Source: Porphyra umbilicalis
Lineage: Eukaryota > Rhodophyta > Bangiophyceae > Bangiales > Bangiaceae
Length of the DNA: 64,000 nucleotides
Assembly (NCBI GenBank): GCA_002049455.2
Contig: KV918926.1
Location: forward strand, 1-64,000
Reading direction: 5' to 3'
Below the pieces are notes generated by a model. It ran no database searches. It was not told the DNA's origin and worked only from the letters and a program-made list of their open reading frames with translations. Below, one piece after another: positions 34,555-45,641 of this stretch (position 1 is its first letter; each line of letters begins with the position of its first letter). The position numbers and the translations under genes are program-made.

Positions 34555-36461
34555 TAATTGTACTAAAAAAGAACGGCAAAGCCCGATTCTGTGTCGACTA
34601 TCGTCGGTTAAACAACATCACCACGAAGGATGCTTATCCCTTGCCTCGAATGGAGGACTGCCTTGAGTCCTTGGGAGATTCCGAGGTGTTCACGTCTCTC
34701 GACTGCACCGCGGGGTACTGGCAACTACCCTTACGCAAGGACGATCAAGAGAAGACGGCGTTCACGACGCACTGTGGTATATACCACTGGTTATCAATGC
34801 CTTTCTGATTGACGAACGCGCCCGCTACCTTTCAGCGTGCGTTGGATATTATCCTCTCGGGCTTGAAGTGGCACATATGCCTCGTCTACTTAGACGATGT
34901 CATCATCTTCTCCGCAAACGCGGAACAACACGTCAAAGACGTTGACACGATTCTTCACCGTCTCCGCGAAGCCGGGGTTACCCTCAACTTGAAAAAGTGC
35001 ACGTGGCTCTCCGATGAGGTCTAGCACCTCGGACACATTGTCCGCCCCGGGCAACTGCACGTGCACAACAAGAACGAGGATACTCCGAAGCATCCCAAGG
35101 TCCCAACTACAAAGACCCAGCCGAAAAGCTTCTTGGGCATGTGCAACGTCTATCAACGTTTTGTCAAAGACTTTGCAAACGAGCGAAGCCCCTGACGCCC
35201 TAACTAGGGCCGAGACCCCACCGGATCTACCACCACCAACGGACGTGGCCATCGCCGCGTTCGAAGATCTTCGAAACGCACTGTTGTGCCCACCGGTACT
35301 CGCCTTGCCAAAGGTCAATCGGCAGCTCGTCGTCGACGTCGACGCATGCGCCGACCAAGTTGGTTGTACTCTCTCCAGGAGGAACCGGGTGAACTGCTTC
35401 ATCCTGTCGCATATTGGAGCCGAGGACTCCCTGCTGCAGAGCAAGACTACTCCACCACGGAGCGAGAATGCCTCGGCGTCGTGTGGGCTGTCCTCAAGTT
35501 GAGGCACTTCCGCGATGGGCAAAGATTCCTCATCCGAACGGATCACCAAGCACTCAGCTGGATCTACAGCACGACTGACTCAAGCGGACGCTTGATGCGA
35601 TGGCGACTTCTCCTCTCCGAACACACATTCGTTTTGGTTTAGAAACCAGGTGCATCGCACCACTTGTCCGACTTTCTGTCGCGCGCATCTACGGTTTCGC
35701 CGCCAGAAGATATCCATCATGATATACCTTGTCTGGCATTGGCCGAGACGGCCAACGGCTTAAGAACGGGGACGTACACGGGTACCGACAAACCGGAACC
35801 GGTGGAGTTCGGCGATGTTGTCGAAGCACAACAAACAGACGACTTCTGCGTCGAGATGTCCACTCGCGTGGAGCGCGGAACGGCCAAGGCGTTCTTCCGC
35901 AACGAGCATCACGCTCTGTATCGCCGGACGCCTTACGGCAACCAATTAGTTATACCAAAATCATTACGCGAACGCGTGTTGACGCTCGAGCATAACGCCA
36001 CAGTGGCAGCCCACCCCGGTATGAACCGGATGTACTGCACGATGCGAAAGGCATATGACTGGCCTTCTATGGTGACGGACATCCACACCACCGCCACCAA
36101 GTGCCCAATTTGTGCCCAAAACCGCCTCGCCTTGCGGCGACACACCACGCCCTTGACGCTGTTCCCGGCTACTGAATCTCTCACGGAGCTGTCTGTTGAC
36201 ATCTTAGGGCCCATCACGGCCTCCAAGAAGGGAACTCGCATCATCTTGGTTATCACCGACCGCTTCGCCAAGCTCACCAAGTGCGTTGCCTTACGGCGAA
36301 TTACGGCCATGTCCGTGGCGTCAGCCATCATCCACGCGTGGGTGTCCGCCTACGTGGCACCGGACCGGATCCTATCGGACCAAGGGCCCCAGTTCATGTC
36401 GAACTTCTTCATCGCTGTAAAACATGCTTGTCATTGAAATGGTTCGCACCACGGCGTATTA
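34555..36461 (+). pseudogene. gypsy A RT, RNase H and start of integrase
   Basis: RT resumes right after the mariner-type insertion, with KNGKARFCVDYRRLN, LDCTAGYWQLPL and VYLDDVIIF. RNase H follows (RTDHQALSWI), then the integrase H/C zinc-binding part (CPICAQNR) and core motifs SVDILGPITASKKG and SDQGPQFMSNFF. The Helitron interrupts it just after this. Protein matches to copy A' (14.9-16.8 kb) are near identity over much of the stretch. Fossil, several interruptions. Confidence 0.87.
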
Positions 36462-36723
36462 TCTACTCTCTTAAAGACGCTTGTAGGCTACTTTGTCCGT
36501 CCGCGACCACCCCGGATTGCTGATCGTTCAACAGTGTCAGTTTTTCACACCCGATTCCAGGCAGGCAGGGGCCAGTGTTCACGCGTATTTGAGAAATTCA
36601 TGACACGGCGTGCACATGAAGTGCAGATCGGTCGGAATTCCAGCCCCTATGACAGATTTATGTACCCAACAATTGACGCTTTTTCAGACGAATGACAACA
36701 GAAAACTAACTACGACGAGCTAC

Positions 36724-37257
36724 TCACTGACCGCCCGGACCACCGGGGTGGTGCGTGTCGTAAGTCATGACCGCCTCTTCACGCTCCTCTCGCTCCATCT
36801 CCGACATGCAACGCTCACCGCCCTCATACACTAAAAAAAAGAATTGCGTGATGGGGTCAGTGGGGCCCACCTCTTCGTCCCAAAGGTGGTGGTTCAGCTC
36901 CCACTCCTGGTCCGCCATCATGACGATCTTGGGGGGGTTGGTGTGGAGCTCGATGAGCTCGCCCAATGCCCGCTGGTCAGCCCACCGAGCGAACGACTCC
37001 CCGTAGGACCCGAGCACGACGTAGCTGAGGGGGTCAATTGACACGAAATCCCCAATAAAGACGTTCGTCCAAAAGTAGTCCCAGTGTCTGTAGTTGTCGC
37101 CCCCCTCGCGGTAGTCCAATTCCTCCGCGCGGAGCACGGCCTCCTCGGCCGCGCTCATCCGGGCGCCAATGCGGCCGGCGCCCCACACCCGACGCCGCTT
37201 GCGGAGCCGTTCTAGCTCCGACAAGACGCGGTGGACCTCTGATAGAGACCGGCGCAT
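36724..37257 (-). CDS. Helitron-borne ORF of unknown function, 177 aa
   Basis: Opens with ATG at 37257 and ends TGA at 36724-36726. The composition is ordinary for a protein: an N-terminal basic helix (SELERLRKRRR), aromatic segments (YRHWDYFWTNVFIGDF), and an acidic C-terminal helix (EMEREEREEA). I recognise no domain and see no signal peptide or membrane segment. It is divergent from RepHel, the two starts being about 240-360 bp apart, with a 20-G run between. It could be an accessory Helitron gene or a captured host gene fragment. It has no interruption. Confidence 0.55.
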   Translation of the reverse strand: MRRSLSEVHRVLSELERLRKRRRVWGAGRIGARMSAAEEAVLRAEELDYREGGDNYRHWDYFWTNVFIGDFVSIDPLSYVVLGSYGESFARWADQRALGELIELHTNPPKIVMMADQEWELNHHLWDEEVGPTDPITQFFFLVYEGGERCMSEMEREEREEAVMTYDTHHPGGPGGQ

Positions 37258-37287
37258 ATCGATCCGCAGAGGGGGAGGGAGTCGTCA

Positions 37288-37307
37288 GGGGGGGGGGGGG
37301 GGGGGGG
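37288..37307 (+). repeat. 20-G homopolymer between divergent Helitron ORFs
   Basis: An uninterrupted run of 20 G lies in the intergenic space of the two Helitron ORFs. A second G-rich patch follows at about 37350. It may form a quadruplex or affect promoter activity, but it is also a common sequencing-error site. Confidence 0.6.
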
Positions 37308-37498
37308 CAAGTCTGCTTGCCAAAAGTGGGGGGTTTGTGGGTGATGGGAGAGGGGGGGGCAGGCACAACGAGCCTGGTACTCGCGCCGTAGGCAAGCGGG
37401 CGGCCTTTTTTTATGCACTAGCGGCGGCGCTGCTCGCGCCACATGCTCGGGTCATCCCACCTACATCCGACGCGGCTTAGCTGGAGAACGGCGAGCGG

Positions 37499-40400
37499 TT
37501 GGCCGCTGTGTGCCGTGCTGTTGCTCACGGGAGAGGTGGCCAATTCGGATTTGGCCGCATCCCTGTCAGTGAGCTGGATACGACCTCGCGGGGGCTCTTT
37601 GACGCCGTTCAAATGCTCTATGGCATGCTCTTGAGGGAAAAAAACCTGGTGAAGCAGTTTCTCACGGCTCGCGAGCGCGTGCAGGAGATTGAAGCTACCA
37701 CCGGCAGACCTGTTCCCAGCCTTCGTGTCGTTGTGCACGCGAATGCTGTTCCAGCGGGATGTCACGTCCGCGTGTACAACGATGCGGCGAGTACCAACGG
37801 AGAGGTGGCCGCCGTTGTGCCTCAGAGTGATTTGGATGTGCCGTCGATGCCGCAAGGTACGGGACATTCCGGGGAGCTCAAGCGGGATGTTGTCCTCATG
37901 GTTCGCGCGCCACCTGAAGGGGCCGCTCCGCAAGGAATCCTGCCTAAGGTGAGCTTTATGAAGTCTTGGTCTGATCCGACACGGTTTCCTCTGCTTTTCC
38001 CACTGGGCACCGATGGATGGCATGATGGGATTCGAAAAACCCGGGGAGGCAAGAAAGTGAGTCTGCTCGACTTCATGGCGTATCATCTGTTTACTCGGAA
38101 GGGCCAGTTCGCCTACCTACAGCGCTGCAAGCGGCTTCGGGGTGAATATGTGGTCGATCAATTTATCAAAGTCGAGCACGCCCGCCTGCTCTGGCAGCGG
38201 CTAAACCAGAAATGCCTACGGTGTGAAATGTATAGTCGCGTGGTGGACGCTGTCAGGGATGGCTCGGCCGCAACGGGGCGGATCGGAAAAGGAGTCCTCT
38301 TGCACGCATCGCATGTTGCGAGCCCGAGGTACATGGCTGAGAACTTTGCGGACTCCATGGCTGTCGTACGTGCCTTTGGCAAGCCAGCCCTCTTCGGGAC
38401 ATTCACCTGCAATCCTCAGTGGAAAGAGATTCAGGATGCACTGCTGCCGAACCAGACGCCGAACGATCGCCCAGATTTGATCACACGCGTTTTCAAAATG
38501 AAGCTGAAAGAGCTGATCAAAATGATCAAGGAGGACAATGTGTTTGGCTATTGTCTGGCATTCGTGATGACCATTGAGTTCCAGAAGCGTGGCCTGCCGC
38601 ACGCTCACTGGCTGGTCATCCTGCGCCGGCAAGATGTGCCTCAGACGGCAGATGCGTACGACAAGTTCATCCGCGCCGAGATCCCGAGAGAGAGCGACAG
38701 CCCATCACTGCGTGCTAAAGTGCTGAAGCACATGGTGCATGGGCCATGCGGATCCCACAACGTGGCTTCGCCGTGCACGGGTATGGATGGTAGCTGCTCC
38801 AAAAAGTTTCCCAAGGACCTCGCATCGGCCACAACGGCCACCGAGGACTCCTATCCAAACTACCGGAGGCGCTCGCCGCAGGACGGAGGGGAGTCCGTGG
38901 CCTTCACACGTGGCAATCGCGCGTCGCAGATCGACAATTCGTGGATTGTGCCCTACTCCCCGCTGCTTCTGGAGAAATTTGATTGCCACATCAATCTGGA
39001 GATCGTTTCCTCTGTCGCTGTTGTCAAGTTCATTTACAAGTATATTTACAAGGGACCGGATAAGGCCATGGTGTCGGTTGTAGCAGCGACTCGGGACGAC
39101 GAAGGGGGCGAAGAGGTCGGACGGCAGCCCAGAGATGAAATACAGGAGTATCTGGACGCCAGATGGATTGCTGAGTGCGAAGCAGTGTGGAGGGGAATGT
39201 CCAATCCAGTTATCTTTCGTGACCCTGCGGTGATGAAGATGCCCGTTCACTTGGAGAACCAGCAGCCCGTGTTCTTCGCGCCTGGAGAGGTGGAAGGTGT
39301 TGCGGCAACCGCACCAAAGGAGACAAAGCTCACAGCCTTCTTCTCCTTGATGCAGGCGCCAGATGATGGAAAGTCTCCCTCCACGACAGACCTCTCATAT
39401 GCGTACATCCCCAGGTACTTTACTTGGCAGACCAAAACGCGCAAGTGGCGGCGCCGCCAGCGCGGTGTGCAGAGATCGTCTGAAGATACGCCAACGATGA
39501 TTGGCCGGGTTCCTGGCCTCCACCCCTCCATGGGCGATGTTTATTACATGCGGCTGCTTCTTTACCGCGTGAAGGGACCTGGATCGTTTGTGGATCTTCG
39601 AACGTACGAGGGTTTCGTGCATCCCACATACAAAGATGCATGTGCAGCAAGGCAAATGCTGGCCACCAATGCGGTCTGGGATGAGACACTGACGGAAGCG
39701 GCTTCGTGGAAGATGCCGGCGGCTCTGCGGGAGCTGTTCGCGTCCGTGGTGGCTCTCAATGCTCCGGCTGATGTGCCCGACTTGCTGCAAAAGCACTACA
39801 CCGCTCTCTCCGAGGACATGACCTACAGATTGGCATCTCGGCAGGCACAGGGCTTGGACCTGGACGCTACCGAGGACGACCTGCGCCGCATTGTGCTGCT
39901 CGATATTGAAAAGCACATGAGAGCGCGTAACAGCTGTCTTCAAGACCACCAGATTCTGATTCCGGCAGCCCGAGTTGGAGAAGACGGGGAGGCGCTGGAG
40001 GTCCTCGGCGAAGCTCCTCCACCAGCCAGGAGGGCTGGCGGGCAAGCGCTCGCAGAACAGCTTCCAGGAAATCGGGATGAGCTCCTCGCTGCAGTGGCCC
40101 ACCGTGTGCCGACGCTGCAGCCGGACCAGAAAGTTGTTCGGGATGCAGTGAGCGAGTCAATCGACGGCTCCATGGGGAGATTATTCTTTCTGGACGCCCC
40201 TGGTGGCGCTGGGAAGACGTATTTGGCGGAGACTCTCTTGAACTACACGAGAGGCAGCGGTCACATCGGGCTAGCGGTTGCATCCAGTGCAATTGCAGCA
40301 ACTCTCATACCGCTTGGCCGCACCGCGCACAGCCGCTTCAAAATTCCCATCGAGATCAATCAGACCTCGTTCTGCGGCTTCACGCAAAGCACTGATGTTG

Positions 40401-41701
40401 CAAAAATGCTGAAGAAGACCAAACTGATTGTCTGGGACGAGGCGTCAATGGCACATCGTCACTGCTTCGAAGCTGTGGACCGCAGCATTGTGGATGTGAT
40501 GGGGCCAGACGTGGCGTCGCAAATCACATGGCTGGTGTGCGGAGACTTCCGTCAGGTTCCCGCAGTGGTACCCAAGGGGTCCATAGCACAAATCATTCGT
40601 GCTTCTCTTCGAAAGTCACCGTTGATGTGGTCACGCTTCACGCGAATGCAACTGACGACAAATATGCGCGTGAAGACCAGGGCAGACGCAGGTCAGGCTG
40701 AGGAGGCCAGCCTTTTCGAGGCCTTCGGGAAATGGCTGTTAGCCATTGGCGATGGGGTTATCCGGTCCGCTGTGGTGCTTCAGACCGAGGAGTCAGCACG
40801 TGGCCCACCTGCACAGGGCTTCGACTTAGAAACAGACCTGAGAGCAGCGCTCTCTTTGGCCTCAGGACAGGGCGGTGCCCGTCGCCGTTCGCCGAGGCCA
40901 GAAGGTACTGCCGCGGAGCAGTGTACGACGAAGATCCGCATCCCTCGGGCCATGTTTCTCCCGAAAGGAAGTGGGATGCAGGAGCTGCTAAACTCTGTGT
41001 TTCCAGAGATGAGCACGGTCAACCCCACGAACGCTGCCGCGCTGGACGCGATGGGAGAGCGCATGATTCTCACCACTCTGAACAAGGACGTTCTAGACCT
41101 CAACGAATTGGCTATCGATCAGTTTCCAGGTCAGGCACGGACCTACTACAGTATCGATACAGTCAGCGATGAGGACATGGAGCTCGCGGAGGTCTATACG
41201 ACAGAGTTTCTGAACACGATTGACCACTCCTCAGTGCCAACGCACGCAATGGTGCTCAAGGTAGGCATGACTGTCATGCTCCTACGAAACCTGGCGGCCC
41301 AAAATGGCGACTGCAATGGAACGCGGTACATAGTTACACGGCTTGGTGACAATGTCTTCGAGCTCCGCCAAATTGGCACCAACAGGCGCATCCTCATTCC
41401 AAAAATTGACGTGACCACCAGCGATTGTGGGCTACCGATCAAGCTCAAGCGACGGCAATTCCCCATCCGCGTGGCATTCGCCGCAACCATCAACAAAGCC
41501 CAGGGTGCCACCCTCAAGCGCCTTGGTCTATGGCTGGCGCAACCAGTTTTCGGACATGGGCAGGTGTATGTTGGCACTTCCCGTGTTGGTGATCCGCGAG
41601 AAATCATTGTCGGAGCGCCTGCGGCCTATTATGATGACGCAGGGTACATTGTGACTGACAATGTGGTGTTCACGCAACTGTTGAACGACGATGCTGTTTA
41701 G
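37499..41701 (+). CDS. Helitron RepHel (HUH replication initiator fused to PIF1-like helicase)
   Basis: A single open frame of 1400 codons. The N-terminal part (about residues 140-260) matches the Helitron-like N region. The Rep nuclease has motif 1 FGTFTCNPQW (from residue 299), the metal-binding HUH motif GLPHAHWL (H368, H370) and the two-tyrosine motif in FIYKYIYKG (Y513, Y517). The helicase has Walker A GGAGKT (K906), Walker B VWDEAS (D980, E981) and the late motifs INKAQGATLKRLG and VYVGTSRVG near residue 1350. The protein nicks the element, joins DNA to tyrosine and unwinds it for rolling-circle transposition. TTG at 37499 follows an in-frame TAG (37478). The first ATG is at 37613 (residue 39), so translation begins there or in an upstream exon. 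No stops or missing key residues. Confidence 0.92.
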   Translation: MAAVCRAVAHGRGGQFGFGRIPVSELDTTSRGLFDAVQMLYGMLLREKNLVKQFLTARERVQEIEATTGRPVPSLRVVVHANAVPAGCHVRVYNDAASTNGEVAAVVPQSDLDVPSMPQGTGHSGELKRDVVLMVRAPPEGAAPQGILPKVSFMKSWSDPTRFPLLFPLGTDGWHDGIRKTRGGKKVSLLDFMAYHLFTRKGQFAYLQRCKRLRGEYVVDQFIKVEHARLLWQRLNQKCLRCEMYSRVVDAVRDGSAATGRIGKGVLLHASHVASPRYMAENFADSMAVVRAFGKPALFGTFTCNPQWKEIQDALLPNQTPNDRPDLITRVFKMKLKELIKMIKEDNVFGYCLAFVMTIEFQKRGLPHAHWLVILRRQDVPQTADAYDKFIRAEIPRESDSPSLRAKVLKHMVHGPCGSHNVASPCTGMDGSCSKKFPKDLASATTATEDSYPNYRRRSPQDGGESVAFTRGNRASQIDNSWIVPYSPLLLEKFDCHINLEIVSSVAVVKFIYKYIYKGPDKAMVSVVAATRDDEGGEEVGRQPRDEIQEYLDARWIAECEAVWRGMSNPVIFRDPAVMKMPVHLENQQPVFFAPGEVEGVAATAPKETKLTAFFSLMQAPDDGKSPSTTDLSYAYIPRYFTWQTKTRKWRRRQRGVQRSSEDTPTMIGRVPGLHPSMGDVYYMRLLLYRVKGPGSFVDLRTYEGFVHPTYKDACAARQMLATNAVWDETLTEAASWKMPAALRELFASVVALNAPADVPDLLQKHYTALSEDMTYRLASRQAQGLDLDATEDDLRRIVLLDIEKHMRARNSCLQDHQILIPAARVGEDGEALEVLGEAPPPARRAGGQALAEQLPGNRDELLAAVAHRVPTLQPDQKVVRDAVSESIDGSMGRLFFLDAPGGAGKTYLAETLLNYTRGSGHIGLAVASSAIAATLIPLGRTAHSRFKIPIEINQTSFCGFTQSTDVAKMLKKTKLIVWDEASMAHRHCFEAVDRSIVDVMGPDVASQITWLVCGDFRQVPAVVPKGSIAQIIRASLRKSPLMWSRFTRMQLTTNMRVKTRADAGQAEEASLFEAFGKWLLAIGDGVIRSAVVLQTEESARGPPAQGFDLETDLRAALSLASGQGGARRRSPRPEGTAAEQCTTKIRIPRAMFLPKGSGMQELLNSVFPEMSTVNPTNAAALDAMGERMILTTLNKDVLDLNELAIDQFPGQARTYYSIDTVSDEDMELAEVYTTEFLNTIDHSSVPTHAMVLKVGMTVMLLRNLAAQNGDCNGTRYIVTRLGDNVFELRQIGTNRRILIPKIDVTTSDCGLPIKLKRRQFPIRVAFAATINKAQGATLKRLGLWLAQPVFGHGQVYVGTSRVGDPREIIVGAPAAYYDDAGYIVTDNVVFTQLLNDDAV

Positions 41702-41934
41702 CCATGCTTTTTTTGTGTTGGCCGGATCATCTTTAGATAGCTACTTTGATATAATGTTTCATGATTCGCATGCTGTTTTTCGGTAGTTCCCGCCCATACC
41801 AGATATTGCAAAAAAATTCATTTCCATTTGTAACATAGCTTTTCGACAGGTAGTGAGAGGACCCTTTCACTCTGAGGTTGCTTGAATGCAACCGAATGTC
41901 ACAGACGAGGCGCTAGCCGGCCCACGGGCACTAG
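41702..41934 (+). terminator. Helitron 3' end
   Basis: An AT-richer 3' non-coding segment ends CCGGCCCACGGGCACTAG. GCCC-AC-GGGC is a short inverted repeat just before the CTAG end. Helitrons typically carry a hairpin 10-15 bp before the terminal CTRR. The stem here is short, with a very small loop, so the hairpin assignment is weaker than the end itself. Confidence 0.6.
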
Positions 41935-43336
41935 TCACCAAATCAATGGGCAAGTTGAACGGTAAAACCGTACCATGGCTACTCAGCTGAGACACTTCGT
42001 CGCCGACGACCCATCACGATGGGATGAACTACTCCTGGAGATCACCATGGCATGTAACAGCCAACCACACCGGTCTACGGGTATCGCTCCCTTTGAGCTC
42101 GTCATCCCAAGGCGGATCCGCAACTTCACGGTTCGCAACTTGCCCCCGGGCACTCCGCTTACCAAAAAGGAAACGCTCAACGACGGGTCACCCCTAGCTC
42201 GCAAACGCGAGTTCATGGCCCGCCTGCGCAAGAAGATCCCCATTGTAGTCGAGGCCTTGCGTAAGACGCAACAACGTTACAAACTTAACTTCGACCATCG
42301 GGTCGCAACCCGCAATGCGGACGTCGAGATCGGCGACTACGTATACACGACCAACAACGATCGCCAAAACAAGCTGCAAAGCAAAGCCATTGGACCCTTC
42401 GTGGTCATTGACGCAGACGCGGACGCCTCCACGTTTGTCATTGACATTGACGGCGAGGAATAGCGTGTCAGCAGTGACCATGTCACCCCAGCTCCTCGTC
42501 CAACGACGGCGGACACCGTGCCGCACCCCCTGCTAGATGGTCCTGACCAACGCACGCGACCCCCGGCAACTGCCGATGAGAATGTGGTTGAAAAACTTGT
42601 AGGCTTACGCCAGACTGGCGACAGCAACAGCGCTAAGGTGCGCTGGTTCGACTACGGGTCAAAGGACGACACCTGGGAACCCCTGGAGAATCTCTCCCGC
42701 AACCTGGATGTGCGATTTCTTCGGCAGAAGAAGAAGCATGTACCGGGGTACGAGTGGCAAACACCAACACGACGAAGTCGCCGACAAGCCGGGCTCACAA
42801 GTGTGGCCAATATCGCCCTGGACGCCACGTGGACACCCACGATCCAGCATGTCTATGTTACAGGGGACGGAGTTATCCATGCCAATATCTCTTGGACAGA
42901 GTCAACTACTGCCATCGCAGTTAAGGAAGTAATTCCTGTCACGTGGCTTGAGTCCACCCTGCCCTCGATGACCCGCAATTTTGCGTATGATCCCCAATTG
43001 GCTTTTCGGCATTTCGCTGGCCTGAATGCCGAATACGGCCCCTACACATATGTGTGGCCGAAAGCCTCGCAATCGACACTGATCAACTCTGATCCCACCG
43101 ATTCCGTACACCCTAACGGGTTCTTTGTACCTCCGGAACAACACCTCGACTCAGTTCTGAGACGCTTGGTATCGACAAATGAAGAGGCCACCGTGGAAAT
43201 CCTACAGTGGACCAACACCAGCTGGTACGCCACCGCCATCCGTGCGTATTTCGAGTACCAAGTATTTTTATCATCCGATACAAGGGATACGACTCCGACA
43301 CCATGCGCAATGCTTACCTGGCACTTCCTTTATTGA
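41935..43336 (+). pseudogene. gypsy A integrase end, chromodomain and C-terminal extension
   Basis: Resumes after the Helitron with NGQVER-type integrase sequence, the integrase C-terminal part (GIAPFELVIPRR) and a linker. A chromodomain-like motif follows (KVRWFDYGSKDDTWEPLENL, about 42630-42690). A ~200-codon extension of unknown role follows and is also present in A'. Chromodomains guide insertion to chromatin in chromoviruses. Fossil. Confidence 0.85.
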
Positions 43337-44913
43337 TACGATGATTAACCGGAAACTGGGAAGCGTACCAACACACGTCTCGCGACAGAAACACAACACG
43401 GGCACGCGCCCTACAATCCCACCACGGTCAACTGAACGTCCCACTTTGCAGTGGCAGTCACTCCTCCTCCTCGTCACCACGACGCGAGTCCCGGCGGGAA
43501 TCGCGGCGCTCGCCAACACTGGCCGCCGACTCCTGCGAGACACTTCGCGCACGCGTGTTGCGCGCCGAGGGCGGAGCCCCCGTGGACGGGCCCCCGCCCT
43601 CATGGGTCCGACGACCACGCATTCTCTGCGCGTTGAAACGCGCCGGCGTGGCTTCCTCCTCTGGTTGGATAGCCTCGAGGTGCTGGGCGAATCGCCCGTA
43701 GTTGGCATTGCCGTCAACGGCGCGAGCCACGGCCTGTCCAATGATGGACAAAGCCGACTCGACACCCCGTCCGTCTGCGCGCACCACAGTGGTCCGCAGG
43801 CCCGCGATCTGCTCGACCCTGCGTTAGCTACCGCTGACAAGGCCGCCCCACGGACCGCGCAAGCGCGTACATCGCGGGCGCGCGCCGACTCAAACAAGGC
43901 AACTACCGCGGAGGAATACGCGCGGGTCGGCCAAGTGGCATTCACCGCCCGGGGCGGAGACGGCGAGCGATCGCGCCACGGCGAACGCGGGCGGTAGCGG
44001 CCCTCTCGGGCGTCGCCAACGGCGTGAGCCCAGTTCTGACGACCACGGCGCCACACCCCGGGGTGGCTTAAAGTGATTCGAGCCATCGGGAGTGGCGCGT
44101 TCTAGTCCAACGCCCAGTCGAACTCGACACAAAGGTGACGAAGGCAAAAGCCGTACTCCTTGGTCGGGTCGACCGTGATCCGCACTTGACGGGCTTTCCA
44201 AGAGTCGCGGTCGCGCCAGGTAACGTCCTTTCGGACCTCTCGCCAGGAAACGCCGTCACGGCCTGGCGCATCTTGCCGTACAAGACGTTCTTGGCCTCGC
44301 TGTCGGGCGCGTTCTTCAACTTGAACGTGTCCAACACGTCGAAATGACGAACCGTCCTATCGTTCAATTGGACGACGAGCTTGTCATCCTGCAGGGTGTG
44401 AACCCACGCAGCAACTAAGTTGCAGTAGTACTCGGAGTACAGCTTCTGGCAGAGTGAGCTGTGCGCGATGCGCAACGCATCCGCCAGGTACGACACCACT
44501 ACGGAGGTCGCTACCCACAACCCCGTGTGTGGCTCCTATGCCGGGATAGGCGGAAGCCAATGGGACCAGTCGAACGTCTGTGGCGCACGGAGAGAACCAG
44601 CCTCCCACGCGGTGGGCATCAACTCGCGACCGCGACAGAAGCGCGTGTCGGCGGCCCGACGGTGGTCGGATGGAAACATCGGCAACCGGATGGGGTTCGT
44701 GTACCCGGTGACACGCGGACTGCGATCGTTGTCGACGTTAACGTTCTCCACCTGCTTCACCAGCACGAGCTGCTCGAGGTTCGGCTCCAGGCCGAAGTCG
44801 TGCCCGAACGGGACCGAAAGGTCCCCGGCGAGGGCCCGCTTGAGGAAGACGGCCATTGGGCAGTTGCGCAACAAGCGGCAAAACAGGTTGGCCGCCGCCT
44901 CGATCGTCTCTGT

Positions 44914-45641
44914 GTGACAACACGCTCAGCCCACCCCACCCAGTTGGGGGGAGGGCGAGCCAAACCGTGTCGCCGGGTAGTCCTATCGGGGAATACCCGC
45001 CCCTGAAGACAAGCCTGAAGAGCACACACGCACGGCGACGACCGGGAGAAGGCACCCCGAGCGACAAACACGAGTTGTGTGACCGGAAGTTTTACTTGCC
45101 CGCGTCGAAGGCCTCGAGGCGACACTCACGCCTCACCCTCTTATCCCATCCGTCTCCCTCGGACCCGCGGAGAACCCTCCTCTGACACCCTCAAAGGACC
45201 CTCTGAAAACCCTCCTCAGACATCCTCAAAGGACCCTCAGAAAACCCTCCTCAGACACCCTCAAAGGACCCTCGGAAAATCCTCCCCTCAGAGTCCACGG
45301 GGCCCATAACCCGGAGGACGGCCGAAGCTTCGAATACTGCCTTGCGTAGAGGCGGGCGAAGGGTGCTACGTGACACCCTCGCGGCGCCCCGGGGTCAGGG
45401 GCGCGAAGTAACATAAGTCGATATTCCAAGGTGGGTGTAGGCAAAATAAGGCCCTTAAGTAGGGGCCCGCCCGGGGGGGTTACGAATCCCAGGGAAGTAC
45501 TGGAATTGCAGTTGTGCATGGTGGGCCACGAGGTGATCACAAGTGGGTCGCCAACGGAACATTTTGAAATATGCGTTAGTGGGGCATATTTCCGGCTAAT
45601 CTGGTTCCCCGAGTGTGGGGGCCATGTGACGGACCGTTACA
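44914..45641 (-). repeat. 3' LTR of gypsy B
   Basis: 728 bp, TGTGACAACACG to GACCGTTACA. It contains three tandem ~35-bp units (45175-45295) built on CCTCAAAGGACCCTC. Confidence 0.88.

Larger units (their letters stand above)
36462..41934 (+). mobile_element. Helitron (rolling-circle transposon), 5473 bp
   Basis: It starts TCTACTCTCTTAAAG and ends GGGCACTAG, fitting the 5' TC and 3' CTRR rule. It is inserted exactly between A (36461) and T (41935). Copy A' gives the empty site (GCGTATCATCCCCAAACG on the minus strand), so both ends are secure. There is no target duplication and no terminal inverted repeat, as expected. It encodes a Rep-helicase (plus) and a divergent unknown ORF (minus). The main ORF has no interruption, so this may be a recently active copy. 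It interrupts the integrase region of gypsy A. Confidence 0.9.
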
